Virus record (IMG/VR): IMGVR_UViG_3300042355_000290
Coordinates: 1-43,019 of that record
Reading direction: 5' to 3' (one strand)
DNA: 43,019 nucleotides
Source of the DNA: a virus
Shown here: piece after piece, positions 15,002 to 22,929 of the stretch
Numbering within the stretch: the stretch's first letter is position 1
Layout: each line of letters starts with the position of its first letter
Notes under the pieces: model-generated
What the model was told of the DNA's origin: nothing
Seen by the model: the letters and a program-made list of their open reading frames with translations, nothing else
The model's database searches: none
Program-made: the position numbers and the translations under genes

Positions 15002-16009
15002 TTAAAGAGTTGAGTCAATATTAACTTCTTTGCGCATTTGATTCTGTACCATATCCCACTTAACTTTAGCTTTAAGCCAAGCAAAACGAGTAGGGTATTC
15101 AAGAATGGATGGTTCAGAAGTTGGCGCACCCATTAACATTGCAGAGAAGTTTGCTGTTTCTACTGTATCATCATCGCTCAGAATTCTGTATGCAAGTGAT
15201 GAAGATGCTAAATCCCAATCTCCCAGACCTAGAAAGTTTTTATTCTTATCCTTACCGCTTCTGAGCATCTCCATTAAAGTGTGTGCATAGATTGTTCCGT
15301 GAGGAATGTTTTCTTCACAGTGTTCAATCAGTTCTTGCAGATCATCTAGAGGTATAGCAAAGATAGCATCTTTGTTTATACACTTGCGAATGATTTGTTT
15401 CCAATATGCAGCCAAGCTGATCGGTGCATTGTTTACTAGAGTTTGAGATTGTGGGAAGTTACCTGCTATTTCTGCCCAATCTGCAATTTGAGTAGCTAAT
15501 TGAATCTCTCGATGCGGAGATTTAATTAGTTTCTCCAATGCATTCTCTCTCATAATGAGATCACGTGATTGATTATAAGATGCATAACCATCACGCCATT
15601 CTTCGATTGAGTGCTCCCAATTTGCAATCCAGTATTCTATATTGGAGAGATCACAAGTATCTGGAGTGATTGCAATGCGTGGTGCTTGGAAAGATGGATG
15701 TTTAATTAGATTCATCTTACCTATACAGATAGTAAGATCTTCCATTTGATTGTATACAATTCCAGATGTAATCGCAGTTCGTTTGCAAGGTACTCTGAAT
15801 TCAGCTAAGTCTGATGATGCAAGTAGAGCAACAAACAGAAGATATGAATCAGTTTCTGTAAGTTCACCTGCACTGAACTTAGGTATGAATGAGAGCAACT
15901 TTCGTTGAGATAGTGCAAAGATTGGGTGAGTTACTTCTCTGCTAGTTAGATACGCAGGGAAATGATCACAGGTAAATTCTATACCCGATATTCCGCATAA
16001 AATACGCAT
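15002..16009 (-). CDS. Unknown early protein (335 aa)
   Basis: Product of 335 aa, mostly helical, with no membrane segment, P-loop or nuclease motif that I can see. Segments include ILCGISGIEFTCDHFPAYL at the start, a Trp-rich middle (IEYWIANWEHSIEEWRDGY) and FAWLKAKVKWDMVQNQMR near the end. GAGGAATTAAA precedes the ATG; the HNH gene ends 10 nt upstream. Size and place near the candidate origin make a replication or loader role conceivable, but there is no direct evidence. Confidence 0.78.
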   Translation of the reverse strand: MRILCGISGIEFTCDHFPAYLTSREVTHPIFALSQRKLLSFIPKFSAGELTETDSYLLFVALLASSDLAEFRVPCKRTAITSGIVYNQMEDLTICIGKMNLIKHPSFQAPRIAITPDTCDLSNIEYWIANWEHSIEEWRDGYASYNQSRDLIMRENALEKLIKSPHREIQLATQIADWAEIAGNFPQSQTLVNNAPISLAAYWKQIIRKCINKDAIFAIPLDDLQELIEHCEENIPHGTIYAHTLMEMLRSGKDKNKNFLGLGDWDLASSSLAYRILSDDDTVETANFSAMLMGAPTSEPSILEYPTRFAWLKAKVKWDMVQNQMRKEVNIDSTL

Positions 16010-16019
16010 TTTAATTCCT

Positions 16020-16457
16020 CTACTTTAGTGTGTTTAATTTAGCAAACTCTCCAAAATACTTTAGAGCAGCTAAGTTGTAAGCTTTAGCTGCCTCTTCTGG
16101 AGAAAGATAGGTTCCTAATTGTATTACCTTGTAATTAACTGTTATACGTGCTTCCCACTTCTTTTTGTTTCTACTGCTGGTGCTTACTCCTTTATAACCT
16201 GTTTTACTATCTACTCTTATTTTTGAGTTGGCTGCATTTTGTGATCGCGTGCATATACGAAGGTTACACCTTCTGTTATCTGTACGTATGCCATTTATAT
16301 GATCTACATCCATACCCTCAGGACAATTCATTATAACTCTGTGTATTAGATATCTTACTTTGTTTCTTTCTAGCACAGCATAGTTATTACTATCTATAGA
16401 GTAGAACACCCGCAAGTGTTCATCTTCTGGATCAAGTAATACTGTTTTCATGTTCAT
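16020..16457 (-). CDS. HNH homing endonuclease with AP2 domain (copy 3)
   Basis: Product of 145 aa. The HNH core is LIHRVIMNCPEGMDVDHING then RTDNRRCNLRIC (about residues 37-68). The AP2-like domain is TGYKGVSTSSRNKKKWEARI then LGTYLSPEEAAKAYNLAALK. It is more compact and AT-rich than copies 1 and 2. It sits between the terminator at 16557-16594 and the 335-aa gene. GAGGGAATTCATC precedes the ATG, and the ATCATGAACATG start context is shared with the 240-aa early gene. Confidence 0.9.
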   Translation of the reverse strand: MNMKTVLLDPEDEHLRVFYSIDSNNYAVLERNKVRYLIHRVIMNCPEGMDVDHINGIRTDNRRCNLRICTRSQNAANSKIRVDSKTGYKGVSTSSRNKKKWEARITVNYKVIQLGTYLSPEEAAKAYNLAALKYFGEFAKLNTLK

Positions 16458-16556
16458 GATGAATTCCCTCTGTGGTTAATGTTAGGTCATATTGTATTAT
16501 TCTTGTAAGATAAACCACAGAAGGGATCAGGAGATTGATTGTAATTCTACAATCAG

Positions 16557-16594
16557 CAAAAACACACATTCATTTAATTGAATGTGTGTTTTTG
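16557..16594. terminator. Bidirectional terminator hairpin downstream of the 51-aa gene
   Basis: A perfect 16-bp stem (16557-16572 with 16579-16594) and a 6-nt loop (TTTAAT). The stem base is five A:T pairs, so either strand's RNA carries a U run. It lies 22 bp past the 51-aa gene stop. A second inverted repeat (16536-16543 with 16548-16555, 8 bp, loop ATTC) lies directly beside it. Confidence 0.75.
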
Positions 16595-16615
16595 AGGGTG
16601 GAATTCTGCAATCAA

Positions 16616-16771
16616 TTAGAATCTTACAGGTGAGCGCTGGAACATAACATAGTATGCCATACTAAAACTGACATTGCGATTTCTGAGCCAGCGCACAAAA
16701 CTATAAGAACCGATCTGATTGCGAAATGCGCGCAGTGATTCGAATGTGTAGAATTTGGATTGAATGAACAT
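16616..16771 (-). CDS. 51-aa basic protein
   Basis: ATG at 16771, stop TAA at 16616-16618. The product begins MFIQSKFYTFESLRAFRNQI and ends in FQRSPVRF. It is strongly basic (Arg/Lys) and aromatic, with no acidic residue except one Glu. Support: the repeated early leader (AAAGAAAGCGAGAATCTATT) stands directly before the ATG, and a perfect terminator follows the stop. Function unknown; the charge suggests nucleic-acid or membrane contact. It is the first gene leftward of the candidate origin. Confidence 0.65.
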   Translation of the reverse strand: MFIQSKFYTFESLRAFRNQIGSYSFVRWLRNRNVSFSMAYYVMFQRSPVRF

Positions 16772-16824
16772 AATAGATTCTCGCTTTCTTTGGTTATGTT
16801 GCTGGTTTGAATTAACTTAACTTG

Positions 16825-17242
16825 AAAATATGCGACACGGGCAGCGAGGCTGCACTACCTGAATGCCTGAATGCCTGAATGCCTGTATCATCATGCCCCT
16901 TGTTGGGGGTGCCGTCAAGCGGCATTTATTACTTACACAACTTGATGTATTCTCACCTAACCTAACATTGCATGTATGTGTCTGATACTTAATTATCTAC
17001 CCTCTCTCCCTTTCCTCACACTTTATAGGGTATCTTTAAAAATAAGAATATAAAAGATAGAGTGTGGTAGTTAGATATAGATATATAGATAGAGTTAGTT
17101 ATAGATAGTAATCATGATCTGGTAGTTAGATAGCAGTGAAAGTACTGTATGGAATCACAGTATGGGTGAGGGGTGGGGTCACAGGCATTCAGGCAGTGAG
17201 GCAGTGAGGCATTCAGGCAGTGCAGCCTGTGTCGCATATTTT
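16825..17242. other. Candidate replication origin / control region
   Basis: The intergenic stretch 16772-17316 has no gene. Its outer parts form an inverted repeat: 16825-16838 with 17229-17242 (14 bp, perfect) and 16847-16868 with 17207-17228 (22 bp, one mismatch). Inside the left arm CTGAATGC occurs three times in tandem; the right arm has alternating GGCAGTGA/GGCATTCA units. A GC-rich hairpin cluster lies at about 16893-16925 (for example TGCCG-TCAAG-CGGCA). The centre (about 17030-17115) is AT-rich with TAGATA repeats, and GGTAGTTAGATA recurs at 17066-17077 and 17121-17132. Iterated units, dyad symmetry and an AT-rich core are typical of replication origins; the function is inferred. Confidence 0.55.
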
Positions 17243-17264
17243 GCTGGAAGTTACAAAGCATACA

Positions 17265-17292
17265 TAAATCGCCCATATTTCAGAGCGATTTA
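17265..17292 (-). terminator. Stem-loop after the 240-aa early gene
   Basis: An 8-bp stem (17265-17272 with 17285-17292) and a 12-nt loop, 24 bp beyond the stop of the gene at 17317-18039. The U tail is short (ATTTA), so termination would be partial. Confidence 0.4.
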
Positions 17293-17316
17293 AATCTGAT
17301 CTGTTATCAGAGTGTA

Positions 17317-18039
17317 TTACAGCCCGAGTTCATCAATCACTGGAAGCGTAGCTGCTTGCAACTTCTCAAGCATCTTTTCCTCCAGTGCTGTGCCTGACAT
17401 AACATTAGCGAAAACCAGTTCAATCTTCGCCTTAACTTCATCCTTAAATGCTGGCTTGCGTTCAGCCAAGCTAACAATCAGGGGCTTATAGTTCATTGCG
17501 ATTTTGATGAATTGCAGACCTTGTTCCGAGTTCCAGAAGCCGTCAGAATCAATTGCGACACCACGACTCGAAGCAAGAAAGCTAGCAATCGAACCCTTAT
17601 TCAATTCAAACCATGCAGCGCAGCTTTCTTTAGTGACTCGGACAGTCACTGATTCTGCTGCACCGAGTTCAAATAGTGCTTCCATACTCACATCATGTTC
17701 AGTAGGCGAACGTTTGAATTCACGATACACGTTACTAACTGCTTTGTTCTGTAAGCTGGCGATGTAATCCATAACCAGCGCCATGCCGCGTTCTGAATTG
17801 GTGAATGCAGTAGCGAAACCATGTGAGACTTCTGGGAGTTGGCAATACTGAGATACCAGGCCGGTGTCAATAACATTGCCTTCCTTATCCTTCTGCGACT
17901 TCACAATGATCCGTACTTCTCTGTAGCCTGCTTTGATTGCATGACCTGCGGGAACTGCTGCAAGATCGGTCAGGCCATAGACAACGGTGTTTGCGGGAAT
18001 GATTGCGGGATTGTTCAGATTTTGATTAAGCATGTTCAT
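17317..18039 (-). CDS. First early gene, unknown protein (240 aa)
   Basis: Product of 240 aa from the ATG at 18039 (MNMLNQNLNNPAIIPANTVV); AAGGAATC lies upstream. The longer frame to 18099 would reach into the promoter. The protein has a beta-rich N-terminal half (VVYGLTDLAAVPAGHAIKAG, REVRIIVKSQKDKEGNVID) and a helical C-terminal half (IELVFANVMSGTALEEKMLE). No family recognised. It is the first gene of the leftward operon, directly behind promoter P18098, and its codon choice suggests good expression. First-expressed phage genes often act on the host; that is inference. Confidence 0.78.
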   Translation of the reverse strand: MNMLNQNLNNPAIIPANTVVYGLTDLAAVPAGHAIKAGYREVRIIVKSQKDKEGNVIDTGLVSQYCQLPEVSHGFATAFTNSERGMALVMDYIASLQNKAVSNVYREFKRSPTEHDVSMEALFELGAAESVTVRVTKESCAAWFELNKGSIASFLASSRGVAIDSDGFWNSEQGLQFIKIAMNYKPLIVSLAERKPAFKDEVKAKIELVFANVMSGTALEEKMLEKLQAATLPVIDELGL

Positions 18040-18097
18040 GATGATAGATTCCTTATGAGTTAAGTATCCGGCCAGCACTGCGCTAGCCAGTGACTCC

Positions 18098-18125
18098 ATT
18101 CTAGCACCTGCAAATTAAAAGTCAA
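18098..18125 (-). promoter_or_regulatory. Sigma70-like promoter of the early (leftward) block
   Basis: On the minus strand: -35 TTGACT (18120-18125), a 16-bp spacer and -10 TAGAAT (18098-18103). The expected start is near 18090, about 50 nt upstream of the ATG at 18039. The leader includes a small dyad (CACTG...CAGTG). Confidence 0.68.
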
Positions 18126-18196
18126 GGGAATTTCAAACTATTTTCATCCTTTATCGCATGTAGTGAATGATTCTCATTCAGTCTAACTTGTCAGAC

Positions 18197-18228
18197 AACC
18201 TGCTAACCTGCTAACCTGACAACCTACC
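18197..18228. repeat. Tandem 8-bp repeats with flanking dyad, possible operator
   Basis: Four consecutive 8-mers begin AACCT: AACCTGCT (18197), AACCTGCT (18205), AACCTGAC (18213) and AACCTACC (18221). The block is bracketed by an inverted pair TTGTCAG (18188-18194) and CTGACAA (18216-18222). It lies between the early promoter and the late start, a natural place for a regulator-binding site. A short GC-rich element (GGCGGGGGTAGGGGCC, then TTTTT) and an A/T run (about 18318-18342) follow. Confidence 0.5.
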
Positions 18229-18395
18229 TGCATTCATAACTCATAATTACAGGCGGGGGTAGGGGCCTTTTTAGTTGCTCGCGTGCAGTCCTTCTAATGT
18301 AACCTATCTCCTAAACCTAAAAATTTTTAAAAAATATTATACAAACACCGCAACACACCATTCACAGAGTGTGATCCCTGCAGCATTGTTTTGTA

Positions 18396-18423
18396 TTGCA
18401 TTGCTATATTGTGCATATACAAT
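18396..18423 (+). promoter_or_regulatory. Possible late promoter
   Basis: -10 TACAAT (18418-18423) with a poor -35 TTGCAT (18396-18401) and a 16-bp spacer, 23 nt before the ATG of the first late gene. The match to sigma70 is weak, which would fit an activated late promoter. No better candidate was seen upstream. Confidence 0.28.
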
Positions 18424-18446
18424 CACTTCCTGAAGGAGAGCGCGAG

Positions 18447-19010
18447 ATGGGCGCCACAAATAACTCAACTGAAGAGCGCGCACTCACCCTGTTAGGTTCT
18501 GGTGTTCCACCGGAATCGGTAGCAGCAGCCCTTGGAGTCTCTGCATCGCGAATTTCTCAGTTACTTTCCATGCCTGAATTCGCTGCGCAAGTTGCAGAGC
18601 TACGATTCAACTCATTGCAGAAACACAATGATCGCGATAACAAGTACGATTCACTAGAGGATCAGTTAGTAGATCGTATGCGCGATTGTTTGCCTCTGAT
18701 GATGCGCCCAATGGAGATTCTAAAAGCGATTCAGATCATTAATGCTGCAAAGCGTCGCGGCGCATCTACACCTGATTCAATCACAGCACAGCAAACTATT
18801 ATCTCACTCACAATACCAGTTCAAATCATTAATAAATTCCAAACAACAACCAATCAACAAGTTACCCATGCTGGAGACCAAGAGCTCCTAACTATCCAAG
18901 CTTCAACTTTACTGAAAGAGGTACAAGATGCCACCCCAGCTCTCGCAGCTCCTGACTCCCAAAAAGAGTACAGACACCGCGGATCGCAACGCAGCTCTCT
19001 TAATCTCTGA
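18447..19010 (+). CDS. Putative terminase small subunit (HTH protein)
   Basis: Product of 187 aa from the ATG at 18447, with AAGGAG 8 nt upstream. Residues about 10-45 form a helix-turn-helix (LLGSGVPPESVAAALGVSAS, RISQLLSMPEFA), as in small terminases and related DNA-binding proteins. A helical middle follows (LEDQLVDRMRDCLPLMMRPM, EILKAIQIINAAKRRG) and then a beta segment (QQTIISLTIPVQIINKF). It would recognise phage DNA and recruit the large terminase. The assignment rests on the HTH and its place two genes before TerL; the upstream in-frame ATG at 18396 has no ribosome site. Confidence 0.68.
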   Translation: MGATNNSTEERALTLLGSGVPPESVAAALGVSASRISQLLSMPEFAAQVAELRFNSLQKHNDRDNKYDSLEDQLVDRMRDCLPLMMRPMEILKAIQIINAAKRRGASTPDSITAQQTIISLTIPVQIINKFQTTTNQQVTHAGDQELLTIQASTLLKEVQDATPALAAPDSQKEYRHRGSQRSSLNL

Positions 19011-19134
19011 GCGCCATGTAGCTGCAAACAAAGCAGCTGCTGCATCAATATTACTTTCCATCAAGCGCACACTGGATGCAACTTCTCCAGTGGTTTCAAC
19101 TTCCCAAAAAGCAAGATCAATTTATGTCGAATGA
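18928..19134 (+). CDS. Small unknown protein bridging the terminase genes
   Basis: Product of 68 aa, Ala/Ser/Lys-rich (RNAALLISERHVAANKAAAA, SILLSIKRTLDATSPVVS). It overlaps the small terminase gene by 83 nt and TerL by 11 nt. AGAGG lies 7-8 nt before its ATG, and it fills the otherwise empty gap 19011-19123, which supports it being real. No family recognised. Confidence 0.5.
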   Translation: MPPQLSQLLTPKKSTDTADRNAALLISERHVAANKAAAASILLSIKRTLDATSPVVSTSQKARSIYVE

Positions 19135-20641
19135 CGCAGAGAATCTTGATGATTCTTATGGAAATCTAGAGGAAGCATCGTTCCACGCAACTGAAGTCAT
19201 AGAACTTGCCAAGTCATCTCTTGACTTCCTGGCAGCTATGGCCATGCCCACTGTTTTTAAATACTACTACCCACCAGTTTTCCTAGCTGTCTGGGAGTGG
19301 CTCACCTCATTCTCCACTAAGTCACGCGATTTCTCTCAACTAGCTCTGGGACTCCCGCGCGGATTTGGTAAGACAACTCTAATCAAGTTGTATGTTCTAT
19401 ATTGCATCTTATTCACGAATAAGAAGTTCATTCTCATCATCTCATCCACAGCAACTCTAGCTGAGAACTTCCTCAGTGACGTAATTGACATGCTGGATGA
19501 ACCTAATATTAAAAAGGTGTTTGGTGATTGGAGACTTGGGCTTGAAAAAGATACTCAATCAATTAAGAAGTTTGGGTTTCGTGGGCGCAACATCATCCTT
19601 GCTGGCCTTGGAGCTGGCACATCCTTACGTGGCCTGAACTTAAAGAATGAGCGGCCGGATGTAATGGTATTTGAAGATATTCAAACTCGTGAGAACGCGG
19701 ATTCTGCAGTGCAATCTGATGCTCTAGAGCGTTGGATGGTTGGTACAGCTATGAAAGCTAAGTCACCGGCTGGCTGCCAATACATCTTTGTAGCTAACAT
19801 GTACCCAACCAAGTATTCAATTCTCCGTAAGCTTAAAACGAACAATACTTGGATCAAGTTTATTGCTGGTGGGATACTTGCAGATGGCACATCACTCTGG
19901 GAAGATCTGCAACCAATCGCACAGCTCAAGGCTGAGTTCCGCAATGACCTCTCAATGGGTCACCCAGAAATCTTTTATGCAGAGGTTCTGAACGATGAAA
20001 ACGCTCATTCAAACAATCTTATTGATCTCTCTAAACTCCCTGATCTACCCTATCGCACCGGAGATATTGCGCAAGGCTCATTTATTATCATTGACCCCTC
20101 GGGCGCAAAGAAGGGTACAAGCGATAACACGGCTGTAGGTTACTGTGAAGTATATGATGCCAAGCCAGTCTTGCGATCCCTAGTAAACAAAGTTATGTCT
20201 CCTGGTGATACTATCGTCGAAGCACTTAACTTAGCTCTCACCAATAATTGCCGCTTAATTGTAATTGAATCTGTAGCATATCAAGCAACTCTGAGTTACT
20301 GGTTCAAGTTCATTTGCACGCAGCGTGGAATTTATGGGATAGAAGCAGTTGAAATCTATCCGGGAGGTTACTCCAAAAACTCTCGTATTCTCCAGATGCT
20401 TAAGTCTCTCGCAGCTGGTGAGATATTTGTGTCAGAAGAGTGCAAGGTTGAAACCTATCTTCAGATCACCCAGTGGAATCCACTTAAGACAGATAACGTA
20501 GATGACGTACTTGATTTGCTCTGTTATATGCCGAAAGTGATTGAACTGTATTCTGAGTTCATAACTTCCTGGGACTGTGTTATTCAGCAAGATAATGCAG
20601 CAATTGAGATTCTTCCAGATCATGCAACAAGTTGTTTCTAA
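19124..20641 (+). CDS. terL: Terminase large subunit
   Basis: Product of 505 aa. ATPase: Walker A LGLPRGFGKTTL (75-86), Walker B DVMVFEDIQ (179-187), and a coupling-like VANMYPT near 223. Nuclease (RNase H-like): IIIDPSGAKKGTSDNTAVGY (D324), LIVIESVAYQ (E382) and NVDDVLDLL (D460/D461). It cuts concatemers and pumps DNA into the prohead through the portal encoded next. The start at 19124 is used because it fits the family N-terminus; 19076 would lie in the overlapping small gene and has no ribosome site. This type resembles T7-like and other podovirus terminases. Confidence 0.92.
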   Translation: MSNDAENLDDSYGNLEEASFHATEVIELAKSSLDFLAAMAMPTVFKYYYPPVFLAVWEWLTSFSTKSRDFSQLALGLPRGFGKTTLIKLYVLYCILFTNKKFILIISSTATLAENFLSDVIDMLDEPNIKKVFGDWRLGLEKDTQSIKKFGFRGRNIILAGLGAGTSLRGLNLKNERPDVMVFEDIQTRENADSAVQSDALERWMVGTAMKAKSPAGCQYIFVANMYPTKYSILRKLKTNNTWIKFIAGGILADGTSLWEDLQPIAQLKAEFRNDLSMGHPEIFYAEVLNDENAHSNNLIDLSKLPDLPYRTGDIAQGSFIIIDPSGAKKGTSDNTAVGYCEVYDAKPVLRSLVNKVMSPGDTIVEALNLALTNNCRLIVIESVAYQATLSYWFKFICTQRGIYGIEAVEIYPGGYSKNSRILQMLKSLAAGEIFVSEECKVETYLQITQWNPLKTDNVDDVLDLLCYMPKVIELYSEFITSWDCVIQQDNAAIEILPDHATSCF

Positions 20642-20656
20642 CTAGGAATATTCCAA

Positions 20657-22678
20657 ATGGCCAGTGCAACCCCGATGATCATTCCCCGCAAGTCTCAGGA
20701 AGGTATAGTTCAATATGCCAAGTCCTGTTTCCAGCTCATGCAAACTCAAAATAACTTACGCTCCAATATGCGTAAGATTGATCTTGCGTACATGCGAGAG
20801 CAGGATCTTTCTGTAACTCACTCGCGCGCCAAGAATGCCAATGCTTATGGCGACAAATCTAAGTTCCAGAACATCACGGTTCCAGTTATCCTTCCGCAGG
20901 TTGAAGCCGCAGTTACATACCAATCTTCTGTGTTCCTAACTGGCACACCAATCTTCGGCGTAACTTCCTCACCTGCGCACATTGACGCTGCTCTCCAGAT
21001 GGAAACTCTCATTGAGGATCAATCAGTTCGCGGCGGGTGGGTTCAGCAACTTATGATGTTCTTCAGGGATGGATTTAAATATAACATCTCAGCTGTGGAA
21101 GTTAACTGGGACACATACACAACTGCAGCTCTAGATACTGATCTCGCATTCAGTGCTTCCCAAGCCAAACCGCGCGAAGTTATCTGGGAAGGTAACTGTC
21201 TCAAGCGGCTTGATATGTATAACACAGTCTGGGATATGCGAGTTAAGCCCACCGAAGTGTATTACAAAGGTGAGTTCGCAGGTTACACAGAGATTATGAG
21301 TCGCATTGCCCTCAAGTCTTTTATGGCAACTCTCCCAGATAAGATGGTAGATAACATCAAAGCTGCCTTCGAATCTGGTCTGGGTTCTGGAGGTTATGAA
21401 ACTTATCATACCCCTGACATCAATCCTAACTCAGTGGCTGGTAATGTCGATTCTCGCCAAGGTGGATTCAACTGGCTCAGTTGGGCAACACTTGAAAACA
21501 CAATCGGTAAGATTGCATACAAGGATACCTATGAAGTTACCACCCTGTACGGTAAGATTCTACCCTCTGACTTCGGTCTGCGCGTACCGTCAGCGAATAC
21601 TCCGCAAATCTGGAAGTTCATCATCGTCAATGGGCAGGTTCTTATCTACGCTGAGCGCCAAACTAATGCACACGGTTTCTTGCCGATTCTGTTTGGGCAA
21701 CCTCTGGAAGATGGACTAGGTTATCAAACTAAGTCTCTCGCAGAGAATGCACAAGGTTTCCAGGATATTGCATCTGCAATGTGGAACTCTGTGATTGCTG
21801 CTCGTCGCAGAGCTATTTCGGATCGCGGTATTTATGATCCTTCCCGCATTGATTCTGCGCAGATCAACTCAGATAATCCATCTGCTAAGATTCCAGTTCG
21901 CCCTGCAGCTTACGGTAAGCCAGTGAATGAAGCTTACTATCCTATTCCATTCCGTGATGATCAGTCAACTACACTGATGCAAGAGACTGAGCAAGTTCTG
22001 CGAATGGCTGATAAGGTGTCCGGCCAGAACCCTGCAAGGCAAGGTCAGTTTGTGAAGGGTAACAAGACTCAATCAGAGTTTAATACTGTGATGGGTAACG
22101 CAAACGGCAGGGATCAGCAAATTGCAATGCTGTACGAAGCTCAGCTATTCACACCACTCAAAGAGATTCTGAAGTACAACATTCTCCAGTATCAGGGTGG
22201 CACCAGTGTCTACAATCGCACTACTCAACAGGAAGTTGCAATTGATCCAGTAGCTCTACGCAAAGCATCCATTGAATTTAAGCTCTCAGATGGTCTTACA
22301 CCTTCTGATAAACTAATGGATGCAGACTCCTGGACAGTTGCAATGCAGATGATTGGTTCATCTCCCCAGATCAATCCTGCATATAACTTTGGCCAGCTGT
22401 TCTCGTATATGATGAAAACTAAAGGTGTTGATCTTACTCCATTCGAGAAGTCACCGCCGCAAGTTGCATACGAACAGGCAATGCAACAGTGGCAACAGAT
22501 GGCAATGGAACTTGCAAAGCTTGGGCAGCCTGTACCTCCGCAACCTCTACCGGAGCAGTTCGGTTATCAGCCTCAAGGTGTTGGCCCAAGTCAAGCAGCT
22601 ACTCCGCCGCCGCAAGCTCAGGTAACTAACACGACTCAGAACATCACCCGTAATGTGAGCAATCAAAATGCTAGCTAA
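20657..22678 (+). CDS. Portal protein
   Basis: Product of 673 aa, in the size range of podovirus portal (head-tail connector) proteins. It begins with a helical segment (YAKSCFQLMQTQNNLRSNMR), followed by FQNITVPVILPQVEAAVTYQ and SVFLTGTPIFGV, a pattern of phage portals. The C-terminal 70 residues are Gln/Pro-rich and disordered (PVPPQPLPEQFGYQPQGVGP). The portal forms the twelve-fold ring through which DNA passes. Its place between terL and the scaffold/capsid genes supports the call. AGGAATATTCCAA precedes the ATG. Confidence 0.85.
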   Translation: MASATPMIIPRKSQEGIVQYAKSCFQLMQTQNNLRSNMRKIDLAYMREQDLSVTHSRAKNANAYGDKSKFQNITVPVILPQVEAAVTYQSSVFLTGTPIFGVTSSPAHIDAALQMETLIEDQSVRGGWVQQLMMFFRDGFKYNISAVEVNWDTYTTAALDTDLAFSASQAKPREVIWEGNCLKRLDMYNTVWDMRVKPTEVYYKGEFAGYTEIMSRIALKSFMATLPDKMVDNIKAAFESGLGSGGYETYHTPDINPNSVAGNVDSRQGGFNWLSWATLENTIGKIAYKDTYEVTTLYGKILPSDFGLRVPSANTPQIWKFIIVNGQVLIYAERQTNAHGFLPILFGQPLEDGLGYQTKSLAENAQGFQDIASAMWNSVIAARRRAISDRGIYDPSRIDSAQINSDNPSAKIPVRPAAYGKPVNEAYYPIPFRDDQSTTLMQETEQVLRMADKVSGQNPARQGQFVKGNKTQSEFNTVMGNANGRDQQIAMLYEAQLFTPLKEILKYNILQYQGGTSVYNRTTQQEVAIDPVALRKASIEFKLSDGLTPSDKLMDADSWTVAMQMIGSSPQINPAYNFGQLFSYMMKTKGVDLTPFEKSPPQVAYEQAMQQWQQMAMELAKLGQPVPPQPLPEQFGYQPQGVGPSQAATPPPQAQVTNTTQNITRNVSNQNAS

Positions 22679-22928
22679 CCTTTCCTCCAGCTTCATAACT
22701 TACAACCTTACTCCCGCTCAGGTAGCAGCGGGTTCCACCTTTACGCTCGATCAGCGATTTGTAATTCAGAACTTAATTGCATCCGCTGCGGAGGAGAAGA
22801 TAGCACTTACATTCGATCCATCCAATCCAAATAGTTTCATCCAACGCGAAGCCGAACTAATGGGACAAATCGGCATTCTTAAGTATCTTCTGTCCCTTGA
22901 ATCATCCAACCTACCTGAGGAATCTTAA
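22668..22928 (+). CDS. Small unknown head-region protein
   Basis: Product of 86 aa. It overlaps the portal gene by 11 nt and ends 1 nt before the scaffold-like gene. It contains ITYNLTPAQVAAGSTFTLDQ followed by RFVIQNLIASAAEEKIALTF and IQREAELMGQIGILKYLLSL. It has no clear ribosome site and is probably coupled to portal translation. No family recognised; a minor assembly factor is likely from context. Confidence 0.68.
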   Translation: MLANLSSSFITYNLTPAQVAAGSTFTLDQRFVIQNLIASAAEEKIALTFDPSNPNSFIQREAELMGQIGILKYLLSLESSNLPEES

Positions 22929-22929
22929 C

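Noticed and set aside
16859-17220. Short CRISPR-like array in the repeat region
   Set aside because: Units are 8 bp, tandem and imperfect, without spacers of even length.
18242-18275. Terminator upstream of the late genes (GGC...GCC then TTTTT)
   Set aside because: The stem is only about 4 bp around a G-rich loop; kept as a note in the control region rather than a terminator call.
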